Source: Bacteroidales bacterium
GTDB taxonomy: Bacteria; Bacteroidota; Bacteroidia; Bacteroidales; UBA932
Reading direction: 5' to 3'
DNA: 25,539 nt
Assembly (NCBI GenBank): GCA_020026355.1
Contig: JAHHQP010000027.1
Span: forward strand, 1 to 25,539
Shown: positions 17,340 to 25,153 of the stretch, one piece after another
How positions within the stretch are numbered: position 1 is the stretch's first letter
Layout of the letters: each line of letters begins with the position of its first letter
Translations under genes and position numbers: made by a program
Notes under the pieces: model-generated
What the model saw: only the letters and a program-made list of their open reading frames with translations
Database searches by the model: none
Told to the model about the DNA's origin: nothing

Positions 17340-18752
17340 CTAATCCTCCTTAAAATATTTCCGGAGTACCTGTTTCTTGTAAGTTGCTGAAAGATAGATG
17401 GTCCTGACCAGCAGATGGACGAAATAACCGCCCAGCAGCAGATGCAGCGCCAGACCATACCACTCGAAGCCAGCCGCAGTGACCGAAGCGGGACCGGCCG
17501 CTTCCATGATGCCTCTTCCGATCAGGTAGAAGGCGAAAAGGCCGACCGTGGACCAGATGGCCGCCTGGCGGATCGAGCGCGATTCCGTCGCCCCGATGTA
17601 AATGCCGTCCCATGTGAAGGCCGCACAGCCGAAGACCGGCATGAGCAGAAGCCACCACAGATAAGGTCTGGCGGCGGCGACTACTTCAGCATCCGGCGTG
17701 ATCATCCTCAACATCGGTACACCGAGCACCCAGTAGATCACCACGAAGAAGGCAGCGACCGCCATGCTCCAGACGAAGGTATGACGGACGGTCACGCGGA
17801 ACATCGTCCGGTCCTGGGCACCGACGAATTTGCCGGACAAGGCTTCACCGGCATAACTGAATCCGTCTGTGAAATAAGAGAAGATCATCAGAAGTTTCAT
17901 CATGATGGCACCGACATCCATGAGCAGAGTGCCGTAATGCGTGGAAATCATGGTGAAGCCCATGTAGATGAGAATGAAGCAGATCGAGCGGACGAAGAGA
18001 TTCGTGTTCACGACGAAGAATTTCTTCATTTCTCCGCCCTTGAAAGCCTCCAGGAAGTCGTGCAGTCCGTATCCTGTGAAGACCCGTACGCGATATTTGA
18101 ACAGCAGCAGAAGAATGGCCGTGAGCAGACCGGAATACTGGGCAATGACCGTTCCGACCGCGATACCCGCGAACCCCATGCCTTCATAGTGCCAGCTGCC
18201 GATCCGGAAACCGAGGGCCAGGACGATGCTCATGACGATGTTCATGAGATTCACGACCAGATCCGTCACCATCGAGCTTACCGTATCCTGCATACCGATG
18301 AACCAGCCTTTGAAAGACATCAGCGTCATGGTCGCCGGGGCCGCCCAGATCCTGATGAAGAAATATTCGGAGGCCAGCGCCTGCACGTCCGGTTCGCACG
18401 GAAAAATGTAGAAAGCCACATCGATGAAGAGCCACTGTATGAGCAGAATCCCGATCGCCAGCATCATCGCGATGCCGAAAGCCCGGCTGAACACGTTGGC
18501 GCACTCCCGGTAATCCTTGCGTCCGACCGCCTGAGCCGTCAAGCCGCCGGTTCCGATCCGAAGGAAGAAGAAGTTCCAGTATAGCAGATCGAAGAGCACC
18601 GACCCGATGGTGATGCCCCCCATCATGGTTTCTGCAGCACCGTCCCAATGTCCGGCGACAGCCATGTCCACGATGCCTACGATAGGGACCGTGATGTTGG
18701 CCAGGATGCTCGGGATGGCCAGCTTGAGAATATCTTTGTCAATGGATTTCAT
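17340..18752 (-). CDS. MATE-family efflux transporter (DinF-like)
   Basis: 470 residues with about 12 hydrophobic segments. The N-terminus ILKLAIPSILANITVPIVGIVDMAVAG is the characteristic first helix of MatE proteins, and the second half repeats the fold (near 245 onward). The sequence best resembles the DinF branch of cation-coupled exporters of drugs or metabolites. Its ATG (18752-18750) shares one base with the TAA stop of rsgA (TAATG), which implies translational coupling. The stop is 3 nt before the OPA transporter start. The substrate cannot be read from sequence, and no link to starch use is evident besides operon membership. Confidence 0.9.
   Translation of the reverse strand: MKSIDKDILKLAIPSILANITVPIVGIVDMAVAGHWDGAAETMMGGITIGSVLFDLLYWNFFFLRIGTGGLTAQAVGRKDYRECANVFSRAFGIAMMLAIGILLIQWLFIDVAFYIFPCEPDVQALASEYFFIRIWAAPATMTLMSFKGWFIGMQDTVSSMVTDLVVNLMNIVMSIVLALGFRIGSWHYEGMGFAGIAVGTVIAQYSGLLTAILLLLFKYRVRVFTGYGLHDFLEAFKGGEMKKFFVVNTNLFVRSICFILIYMGFTMISTHYGTLLMDVGAIMMKLLMIFSYFTDGFSYAGEALSGKFVGAQDRTMFRVTVRHTFVWSMAVAAFFVVIYWVLGVPMLRMITPDAEVVAAARPYLWWLLLMPVFGCAAFTWDGIYIGATESRSIRQAAIWSTVGLFAFYLIGRGIMEAAGPASVTAAGFEWYGLALHLLLGGYFVHLLVRTIYLSATYKKQVLRKYFKED
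17345..17351 (-). promoter_or_regulatory. Canonical Shine-Dalgarno sequence for the OPA transporter gene
   Basis: The minus strand reads AAGGAGG, 8 nt before the ATG at 17336-17334 and inside the last codons of the MATE gene (encoding Lys-Glu before the final Asp). Bacteroidota genes seldom use such strong ribosome binding sites, so this supports the chosen start and suggests high or independent translation of the downstream gene. Confidence 0.65.
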
Positions 18753-19726
18753 TACCTGTACTTGCTTTCTTCGTCCAGCATTCCGAGATAGGAAGAATAC
18801 CGTTCGAAGCTGATCTCGCCGTTCTCCACCGCTTCCTTCACCGCACAGCCCGGTTCATGGGTATGGGTGCAGGGGGTGAAGCGGCAGTCCTGGGCTGCCT
18901 TGAGCATTTCCGGGAAGTACAGGGCGATCTCTTCTTTCCGGAGATCGACCAGCCCGAAACCTCTCAGTCCCGGAGTATCGATGATGAAGCCTCCTGAAGC
19001 AAGGCTGTACATTTCATAGAAGGTGGTCGTATGCTTGCCCTGAAGATGAGCATCGGAGATTTCCCCGACTCTCGGGTCGAGAGAAGGGTCCAAGGCCTTG
19101 ATGAGGGAAGATTTTCCGACTCCGGAGACACCGGAGAACAAGGAAGCATGACCATCGCAGGCCGCCCGAAGTTCCTCCACTCCTTCCCCGGTCTTGGCGG
19201 AAACCTCGAGAATCGGGTAACCGGCTCCTTCATAGATCTGATGGAAGGCTTCCAGCTGCTCTGCATGACTCTCCCGATAAAGGTCCACCTTGTTCAGGAC
19301 AATGGTCACGGGAACGTTGTAGACTTCACAGGTCACCAGGATCCGGTCCAGGAAAGGCAGCTTGATTTCCGGGAAATCAATGGTCGCGATGATGAAGGCA
19401 CGGTCCACATTGGCCGCGATGATGTGCGACTGACGGGACAGGTTCGTGGATTTGCGGATGATATAGTTCCTCCGAGGCTGAACGGCCGTGATGGCGGCCG
19501 GATTCTCCAAGGTCACGACCTCATTGACCTGGGCCATGGTCCCTTCAGGGATCTCATATTCATAACTGACCTTGTCGCCGACGGCAACCGGGTTGGTGGC
19601 ATTGCTTCCTTTCAGACGGATCTTTCCCCGCAGCACGGCCGGGAAGAGGTTCCACTGGGGAAGTTCCGACAGCAGATAATGGCTGCCTGTATGCTTTACG
19701 ACTGTTGCTTCACCTGTCTTGATCAT
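18752..19726 (-). CDS. rsgA: Ribosome small-subunit maturation GTPase RsgA (YjeQ)
   Basis: 324 residues. The OB-fold domain is about 1-75. The circularly permuted GTPase domain follows, with G4 NKVD (145-148) before the P-loop GVSGVGKSS (199-207), the switch GKHTTT (230-235) and DTPG (250-253). The C-terminal zinc motif uses Cys281, Cys286, His288 and/or His290, and Cys294. It assists late 30S assembly in the cytoplasm. An in-frame ATG at 19750 would add eight residues, but that ATG lies within the predicted -7 box (19748-19755) and so upstream of the likely transcription start. The ATG at 19726 is therefore preferred, and it has AAAGGA a few nucleotides upstream. It is the first gene of a four-gene operon with the MATE, OPA and malQ genes. 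Confidence 0.95.
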   Translation of the reverse strand: MIKTGEATVVKHTGSHYLLSELPQWNLFPAVLRGKIRLKGSNATNPVAVGDKVSYEYEIPEGTMAQVNEVVTLENPAAITAVQPRRNYIIRKSTNLSRQSHIIAANVDRAFIIATIDFPEIKLPFLDRILVTCEVYNVPVTIVLNKVDLYRESHAEQLEAFHQIYEGAGYPILEVSAKTGEGVEELRAACDGHASLFSGVSGVGKSSLIKALDPSLDPRVGEISDAHLQGKHTTTFYEMYSLASGGFIIDTPGLRGFGLVDLRKEEIALYFPEMLKAAQDCRFTPCTHTHEPGCAVKEAVENGEISFERYSSYLGMLDEESKYR

Positions 19727-19747
19727 AGTTCCTTTATATTCAAAGGA

Positions 19748-19755
19748 CAAATATA
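19748..19755 (-). promoter_or_regulatory. Predicted -7 box for rsgA operon
   Basis: The minus strand reads TATATTTG, an exact TAnnTTTG match. The start site would fall near 19741, giving a leader of about 15 nt to the ATG at 19726. No clear -33 TTG is seen. Only 23 bp separate this box from the divergent -7 box at 19779-19786. Confidence 0.6.
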
Positions 19756-19778
19756 ATCCATTTAAATGAGATTTTTCC

Positions 19779-19786
19779 TAAATTTG
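19779..19786 (+). promoter_or_regulatory. Predicted -7 box for the polyprenyl synthase operon
   Basis: TAAATTTG matches TAnnTTTG exactly, 26 nt before the ATG at 19813. Transcription would begin near 19793. An ATG at 19791 opens only a ten-codon frame, so the start at 19813 stands. The -33 element is not obvious; TTTAAATG near 19761 is in the right area but is not consensus. Confidence 0.6.
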
Positions 19787-19812
19787 CGGAATGACTGTAA
19801 AACCCGATTGTT

Positions 19813-20790
19813 ATGACAACTGAAGCACAGATTGAAAATTTGCTGGAAGAAACTTTCCGGCACCTTGGATTCACCGCTGAACCGGCCGGGCTCTATGATC
19901 CGCTGAGATACATGATTGAAATTGGGGGGAAACGCATCAGACCGCGACTCTGCCTCCTGACCTGGTCTCTGTTCAAAGAGGAGATCGGGGAAGAGATCAT
20001 CAAGCCGGCGGCAGCGCTGGAGGTTTTCCACAGTTTCACCCTCATTCATGACGATATCATGGACAATGCCGATGTCCGCAGGGGTGTTCCGACCGTACAT
20101 CGGAAATGGTGTCCGAACACCGCCATCCTGTCTGGAGACGTGATGCTCATCGAAGCATACAAGCTCATCGCTCAGGCTCCTGCCCATGCCTTGAAAAAAG
20201 CGCTGGACCTGTTTTCCAAGACAGCGGCCGAGGTCTGCGAAGGACAGCAGTACGACATGGAATTCGAGGATCGGGACCAGGTCAGCATGGACGAATACAT
20301 GAAGATGATCGGCCTGAAGACGGCTGTGCTCATCGCTTGTTCGGCCAAGATGGGCGCCATCATCGCAGGGGCTTCCGACGAAGCCTGCGAAGCGCTCTAC
20401 AACTACGGCTATCAGATCGGTCTGGCATTCCAGATCGCTGATGACTGGCTGGATACCTATGCGGACCCGAAGGTCTTCGGGAAAGCGATCGGAGGAGATA
20501 TCCTCAACAATAAGAAAAGCTGGCTGATCACTCGGGCGTTCGAGAAGGACACGACCGGAGAGATGCAGGCCGCCATGGCCCTTCCGGGAACTGCAGAAGC
20601 GGAGAAATTGGAGAAGATCGAGCGCGTGAAAGCAATCTATGCTCGCTTGGGCATCGGTGATGAAGCGCAGACCGAGATCGCTCGTCTGACGGAGGCTTCG
20701 ATGAAGGAAGTGGAAAGGCTGGACCTGGGCAAGATCAGGTACGAGTATCTGCACCGCTATGCGGAAAGCCTGCTGGGAAGAAGAAAATAA
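19813..20790 (+). CDS. Isoprenyl (polyprenyl) diphosphate synthase
   Basis: 325 residues, cytoplasmic. It condenses isopentenyl diphosphate with an allylic diphosphate. Visible motifs: GGKRIRPR (38-45), the first Asp-rich motif DDIMD (80-84) preceded by SFTLIH, GD at 108-109, GLKTA (167-171), GGD, and the second Asp-rich motif IADDWLD (208-214). The first motif is DDxxD without the two-residue insertion of typical bacterial FPP synthases, so a GGPP-type or medium-chain product is possible. The residues before it (FT at -5/-4) put one aromatic residue in the chain-length region. Product length is not certain. The next gene's ATG directly abuts this stop codon. Confidence 0.9.
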   Translation: MTTEAQIENLLEETFRHLGFTAEPAGLYDPLRYMIEIGGKRIRPRLCLLTWSLFKEEIGEEIIKPAAALEVFHSFTLIHDDIMDNADVRRGVPTVHRKWCPNTAILSGDVMLIEAYKLIAQAPAHALKKALDLFSKTAAEVCEGQQYDMEFEDRDQVSMDEYMKMIGLKTAVLIACSAKMGAIIAGASDEACEALYNYGYQIGLAFQIADDWLDTYADPKVFGKAIGGDILNNKKSWLITRAFEKDTTGEMQAAMALPGTAEAEKLEKIERVKAIYARLGIGDEAQTEIARLTEASMKEVERLDLGKIRYEYLHRYAESLLGRRK

Positions 20791-22110
20791 ATGCAAATGA
20801 ACAGAAAGAAACTGGAAATCATGGCTCCTGCCGGCAATTTCGAATGCCTGCATGCCGCTATACAAGGGGGAGCGGACTCCGTCTATTTCGGAGTCGAGAA
20901 ACTGAACATGAGGTCACATTCGGCGAACAATTTCAAGATGACGGATCTCGCTGAAATCGTTTCCATCTGCAAGAGTCACGATGTAAAGACTTACCTGACC
21001 CTCAACATCGTCCTGTACAACGAAGACCTCGAAGACATGAGGCGGACCCTCGATGCAGCCAAGGAGGCAGGCATCACCGCCGTCATCGCTTCAGACATGG
21101 CTGCCATCGCCTACGCCCGGCAGATCGGGGTGGAGGTGCACATTTCCACGCAGCTGAGCATATCCAATGCGGAGTCCCTGCGTTTCTACGCACAGTTCGC
21201 GGACGTGATCGTTCTGGCCAGGGAACTGAACCTGCATCAGGTGAAGGAAATCAAGGCCATCATCGACCGCGATCGGATCTGCGGCCCGTCTGGACGCCTC
21301 GTAGAGATCGAGATGTTCGCCCACGGAGCCCTCTGCATGGCCATTTCAGGGAAATGTTACCTCAGTCTCCACGAATATGGAGCGTCTGCGAACCGCGGAG
21401 CCTGCTACCAGATCTGCAGGAGGGGTTATGAGGTGACCGACAAGGAGACCGGCAACCAGCTGCTGGTGGACAACAAGTACATCATGTCTCCGAAAGATCT
21501 GTGCACCATCGAGTTCATGGACAAGATCATCGATGCAGGCGTGACCGTCTTCAAGATCGAGGGCCGTGCCCGTTCTGCAGAATACGTGAAGAAAGTCGCT
21601 TCGGCTTACCGCCGGGCCGCCGATGCGGTCTGTGACGGAACCTATGATCCGGAATTCGCCGCCGGCCTGAAAGAAGAGCTGAAGGAGGTCTTCAACCGCG
21701 GTTTCTGGGACGGTTACTATCAAGGTGCCCGTTTAGGGGAATGGAGTGAGGTCTATGGCAGCAAGGCGACCCGCAAGAAAGTGTACTGCGGCAAGGTCAC
21801 GAACTGGTTCGGAAAACTGAGCGTAGCCGAGATTCTCGTGGAATCCCGAAGCCTGAAGACCGGAGACCACATCCTGATCATGGGTCCGACAACCGGTGTC
21901 ATCGAGCTGGATGTACCGGAGATCCGGGTGGATCTGAAACCGGTGGAGGAGGCTTCCAAAGGAACTTTCTGCTCGATCCCGATCGATTTCTCGAAATGTG
22001 TGCCGGGAGCCGGAGAAGAAGGGGAACTGCTGTCTGCCGCCGAGTGCGGTGCACTCCGCGATTCCCGACTGCGCCGTTCCGACAAAGTCTATATCTGGTC
22101 AGAGGAGTGA
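20791..22110 (+). CDS. U32-family peptidase-like protein (YegQ/TrhP-type, probable tRNA hydroxylation)
   Basis: 439 residues. The N-terminus KKLEIMAPAGNFE starts the TIM-barrel-like U32 domain. The U32 signature (E.F..G.LC....G.C..S) is complete at 174-192. Cys182, Cys189, Cys205 and Cys209 (C-x6-C-x15-C-x3-C) form a likely iron-sulfur site, and KIEGRARS follows at 255-262. Members of this family annotated as collagenase-like proteases include E. coli TrhP (YegQ), which acts with prephenate in 5-hydroxyuridine formation at tRNA position 34; that function is more likely here than proteolysis. The start abuts the stop codon of the polyprenyl synthase gene (TAA then ATG); a second ATG two codons later (20797) is also possible. 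The stop lies back to back with that of recO. Confidence 0.88.
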   Translation: MQMNRKKLEIMAPAGNFECLHAAIQGGADSVYFGVEKLNMRSHSANNFKMTDLAEIVSICKSHDVKTYLTLNIVLYNEDLEDMRRTLDAAKEAGITAVIASDMAAIAYARQIGVEVHISTQLSISNAESLRFYAQFADVIVLARELNLHQVKEIKAIIDRDRICGPSGRLVEIEMFAHGALCMAISGKCYLSLHEYGASANRGACYQICRRGYEVTDKETGNQLLVDNKYIMSPKDLCTIEFMDKIIDAGVTVFKIEGRARSAEYVKKVASAYRRAADAVCDGTYDPEFAAGLKEELKEVFNRGFWDGYYQGARLGEWSEVYGSKATRKKVYCGKVTNWFGKLSVAEILVESRSLKTGDHILIMGPTTGVIELDVPEIRVDLKPVEEASKGTFCSIPIDFSKCVPGAGEEGELLSAAECGALRDSRLRRSDKVYIWSEE

Positions 22111-22773
22111 TCAGGCGAAAAGATCATGCAGCACATCCAGTGATCTGATGTGCAGCGCCGATTCGATATGATATTCGATATAACGTAAAAGGCCCTCGGC
22201 GATTTCGCTGCGGGCTTTTCCATTCAAGGGCAGCAGCATGGATTCCGCGAAGCTGGCTTTCATGAACTTCACGACGAAAGGATAATGGTCCCGGACAAAG
22301 GGTTCGAGGTCCCGGGATTCCGGGGAGAAGCCCAGCCGGACCGCATACTCCAGCAGAAAGCGCAGCGGAAAATTGCTGAAATCAGTCTCTACGGCATCCA
22401 GCAGAAGGATATTTCCTTCAACCCATTCATACAAGCCGTCCTCATTGCAGCCGTCTTTGACAGAGCGGTAAAGCACCTCGCTCATGAACATCACGATGGC
22501 GTTCTTGTAGAGATTGTTCCGGATACCGTTCAGGGGATGGCGCGCGCAAAAGTTCTTGGCGGGAAGCAGACCGCATTTCGCGGCCTCATTGACCTCGGCC
22601 TCCAGAATATTCAGCGGTTGGAAAAGAGACATGGAGGACTTGCGGGTGCCTGCGCCTTTCACGAAAAGACCCCGACGCCCATACTCTCGGCTGAGGGTAT
22701 GGAGCACCAGGGAATTCTCTCCGAATTTCGTTGTATGGAGCAGGATGAATTCTACCGAAGCCGTCGTCTTCAT
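22111..22773 (-). CDS. recO: DNA repair protein RecO
   Basis: 220 residues. The N-terminal OB-fold (about 1-80) begins with a FILLHTTKFGENSLVLHTLSREYG-type strand pattern, and LFQPLNILE (50-58) is conserved in RecO. A helical domain follows, with AIVMFMSEVLYRSV and NFPLRFLLEYAVRLGF. The C-terminus SLDVLHDLFA is typical of Bacteroidota RecO. The zinc-finger cysteines found in some RecO proteins are absent, as is usual in this phylum. It mediates RecA loading in RecFOR recombination. It is somewhat short for the family (usually about 240). It starts 12 nt after the rdgB stop, in one operon. Confidence 0.87.
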   Translation of the reverse strand: MKTTASVEFILLHTTKFGENSLVLHTLSREYGRRGLFVKGAGTRKSSMSLFQPLNILEAEVNEAAKCGLLPAKNFCARHPLNGIRNNLYKNAIVMFMSEVLYRSVKDGCNEDGLYEWVEGNILLLDAVETDFSNFPLRFLLEYAVRLGFSPESRDLEPFVRDHYPFVVKFMKASFAESMLLPLNGKARSEIAEGLLRYIEYHIESALHIRSLDVLHDLFA

Positions 22774-22785
22774 CGACCTGAGGGA

Positions 22786-23415
22786 TTAGCCACGGTTCTT
22801 CAGGAATTCAGCCATCGCACGAAGCGCCTTTCCCCTGTGGGAAATCTCATTCTTCTGCTCCTCCGTGATGTCGGCCAGACTCCGGTCCGGGTATTCGTCG
22901 GCAATGAAGATCGGGTCATAACCGAAACCGCCGTTGCCGGACTTCTGCTTGGCGATCCGGCCTTCGAGCGTTCCTTCGAAGAAATATTTCCGGCCGTCCA
23001 GGATGAGGGTCACGACGCTCTTGAAACGGGCAGTACGCGGCATCTTCTTGATTTTCAGGCCGTAGTCCGCTGCCATGTGGCTTTCGCACTCGACGACATT
23101 CAATTCATGCAGCACCTTGTCCATATTCTCGTTGAAATCTTTGCTTTCACCAGCATACCGAGCCGTGTGCACCCCAGGATCCCCGCCGAGCGCGTCGACT
23201 TCCAGTCCAGTATCGTCTGCGAAGCAATCGCATCCGCAACGTCTCCAGAGATCTTCCGCCTTCAGGATGGAATTCGCTTTCAGGGTGTCACCGGTCTCTT
23301 CCACTTCATCATGGATGCCGAGATCTGCCGGAGTAACCAGTTCGAAGCCCTCCCCTAAAATTTCAGCCGCTTCACGCAGCTTACCTTTGTTGCCAGTTGC
23401 AAAAACAAGTTTCAT
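22786..23415 (-). CDS. rdgB: XTP/dITP pyrophosphatase (RdgB/HAM1 family)
   Basis: 209 residues, cytoplasmic. It removes non-canonical purine nucleoside triphosphates (ITP, dITP, XTP). Motifs: FATGNKGK (5-12), the catalytic-base region ADDTGLEVDAL (66-76; Asp68), GVHTARYAG (81-89), GGFGYDPIF (162-170) and SHRGKAL (192-198). Residues about 106-124 form a slightly longer loop than usual before RTARF. An in-frame ATG at 23466 was rejected: it lies upstream of the predicted promoter -7 box, and the family start MKLVFATGN fits the ATG at 23415, which has AAAGGAG upstream. It is followed by recO after 12 nt. Confidence 0.95.
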   Translation of the reverse strand: MKLVFATGNKGKLREAAEILGEGFELVTPADLGIHDEVEETGDTLKANSILKAEDLWRRCGCDCFADDTGLEVDALGGDPGVHTARYAGESKDFNENMDKVLHELNVVECESHMAADYGLKIKKMPRTARFKSVVTLILDGRKYFFEGTLEGRIAKQKSGNGGFGYDPIFIADEYPDRSLADITEEQKNEISHRGKALRAMAEFLKNRG

Positions 23416-23447
23416 CTTATAATCTCCTTTTGTCCAATATTTGCATA

Positions 23448-23480
23448 CAAAGGTATCAATAATCATGAACCAATCGCAAA
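23448..23480 (-). promoter_or_regulatory. Predicted promoter of rdgB-recO
   Basis: The minus strand has TTTG (23480-23477), then 21 nt, then TACCTTTG (23455-23448), a match to both the -33 and the -7 elements of Bacteroidota promoters. Transcription would start near 23441, with a leader of about 26 nt that contains AAAGGAG. Confidence 0.7.
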
Positions 23481-23486
23481 ATTTCG

Positions 23487-23494
23487 TATTTTTG
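23487..23494 (+). promoter_or_regulatory. Predicted -7 box of the S41 protease gene
   Basis: TATTTTTG matches TAnnTTTG, 19 nt before the ATG at 23514. The -33 position has no clear TTTG. It lies 31 bp from the divergent rdgB -7 box, and the rdgB -33 element (23477-23480) is within this short interval. Confidence 0.55.
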
Positions 23495-23513
23495 TATAAA
23501 ACCTGTCAGAAAA

Positions 23514-25145
23514 ATGAAAAATAAACATCTCGCTATAGTCGCGGCCATTTCCATGGCCTTTTCTTTTGGTCCGTCCGCAGAAGCCCAGTCGAAGGATTTT
23601 CAATTGGGCCAATGGGTGGAAATCCAGAACGCGATCCTCAAGACGCTGGACGCCAGCTATGTGGACTCTCTTCCGGTAAACCGGATGATGAAAGGCAGCA
23701 TCAACGCCATGCTTCAGAATCTGGATCCTTACACGATGTATGTTCCGGAAGAGGAAAACGAGAATTTCCAGATGATGATCTCGAACACCTACGGAGGCAT
23801 CGGAGCCATCATCTACAAGAAGCAGGACGGAAATGTCGTCATCAATGAGCCGTACATGGGCTCACCGGCCTGGAAGAACGGACTGACCTGCGGCGATGAG
23901 ATCATCACGATCGACGGACAGCTGACCAAGGGGCTGACCGCACAGCAGAGCAGCGACAGGATGAAAGGACGTCCGAAAACCAAGGTCAGCTTCATGGTGA
24001 AGAAAGTGCATACCGGCGATACGGTCGCTCTGGACATCGTCCGGGAAAGGATCCATCTTCCGGATATCGAATATGCGGGAATGCTCGACGATACGACCGG
24101 CTACATCCTGCAGACCGGTTTCACGGAGAATGTAGGCCAGCACATGAAGGAAAAGGTGCTGGACCTCAAGAATCAGGGAATGAAGAAGCTTTTCCTGGAC
24201 CTCAGAGGCAATGGCGGCGGTCTGATGAACGAGGCGGTCAACATCGTTTCGCTCTTCGTACCGAGAGGTTCTCTCGTGGTTTCCGCAAAGGGTAAGGATG
24301 CGACAGACTGCATCGAATACAAGACCTTGACCGAACCGATCGATACGGAACTGCCGATCGTCGTGCTGATCGACGGGGCTTCCGCTTCTTCTGCGGAGAT
24401 CGTGACCGGCGCGCTCCAGGATCTGGACCGCGCCACGGTCATGGGCAGGCGCAGCTACGGTAAGGGACTGGTACAGTCCGTGCGTCCGTTGCCGTACAAC
24501 GGTCAGCTGAAAGTGACGACCGCGAAATACTATACACCGAGCGGACGTTGCGTCCAGGCGATCGATTACGCGAAACGCAACGAGGACGGCAGTGTCGGTC
24601 ATATTCCAGACTCATTGACCCATGAATTCAAGACTGCAGCAGGAAGGATCGTGCGCGACGGTGGTGGAATCACCCCGGATGTGGAGCTGGAGACGCCGCA
24701 GTACAGCCGTATCGTCTATTCCATCGTATTGGGCGGCATCATGGATGAATTCATACTGGATTATGTCCGCAGACATGAGACGATCGCCAAGGCAGACGAT
24801 TTCCATTTCTCCGATGCGGACTATGAAGAATTCATCGACTTCGCGAAAACGAAAGAATTCGATTACCGCAGCGGAGCCAAGACACTTTTCGACGAGATGA
24901 AGAAAGAGTTGGAGAGAGACGGTCTGGCTGAGATCATGAAAGAGGAACTTTCCGGTATGGAGAAAGCGCTGGAAATGGACAAGGAGAAGATTCTGAGACA
25001 CAACAAGGCGCAGATCATCCCGTTCATCGAGGAAGAGCTCGTCGTCAGATACTGGTACCAGGAAGCCGGCATCAAGACCCGCCTCCGCCACGATAAGCAG
25101 CTGAGGCAGGCGATGAAGACGCCGTTGATCGTTCTGAACAAATAA
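23514..25145 (+). CDS. Exported S41-family (CtpA/Prc-like) serine protease with PDZ domain
   Basis: 543 residues. The Sec signal peptide is about 1-25 (ending SAEAQ). An N-terminal helical region contains LDPYTMYVPEEE (70-81). The PDZ domain is about 88-165 (GGIGAII; GSPAWKNGLTCGDEIITIDG). The S41 core includes LFLDLRGNGGGLMNEAVNI (226-244). The Ser-Lys dyad is intact: Ser292 in GASASS and Lys317 in RRSYGKG, 25 residues apart as in Prc and D1 processing protease, with Gln321 four residues later. A charged helical C-terminal domain (about 390-543) completes it. It probably degrades or processes periplasmic proteins. The last gene on this strand, it ends 8 nt before the convergent small gene. 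Confidence 0.93.
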   Translation: MKNKHLAIVAAISMAFSFGPSAEAQSKDFQLGQWVEIQNAILKTLDASYVDSLPVNRMMKGSINAMLQNLDPYTMYVPEEENENFQMMISNTYGGIGAIIYKKQDGNVVINEPYMGSPAWKNGLTCGDEIITIDGQLTKGLTAQQSSDRMKGRPKTKVSFMVKKVHTGDTVALDIVRERIHLPDIEYAGMLDDTTGYILQTGFTENVGQHMKEKVLDLKNQGMKKLFLDLRGNGGGLMNEAVNIVSLFVPRGSLVVSAKGKDATDCIEYKTLTEPIDTELPIVVLIDGASASSAEIVTGALQDLDRATVMGRRSYGKGLVQSVRPLPYNGQLKVTTAKYYTPSGRCVQAIDYAKRNEDGSVGHIPDSLTHEFKTAAGRIVRDGGGITPDVELETPQYSRIVYSIVLGGIMDEFILDYVRRHETIAKADDFHFSDADYEEFIDFAKTKEFDYRSGAKTLFDEMKKELERDGLAEIMKEELSGMEKALEMDKEKILRHNKAQIIPFIEEELVVRYWYQEAGIKTRLRHDKQLRQAMKTPLIVLNK

Positions 25146-25153
25146 AGAGACTT

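Noticed and set aside
17415..18584. 389-codon plus-strand open frame opposite the MATE gene
   Set aside because: Very rich in Asp, His, Arg and Glu without structure; it is the complement of a hydrophobic membrane-protein gene.
19727..19750. Upstream in-frame ATG for rsgA
   Set aside because: It overlaps the predicted -7 box TATATTTG, so it should not be transcribed from that promoter; the ATG at 19726 has a ribosome binding site.
19762..20865. 367-codon minus-strand open frame opposite the polyprenyl synthase gene
   Set aside because: Shadow frame; the plus strand has both Asp-rich catalytic motifs.
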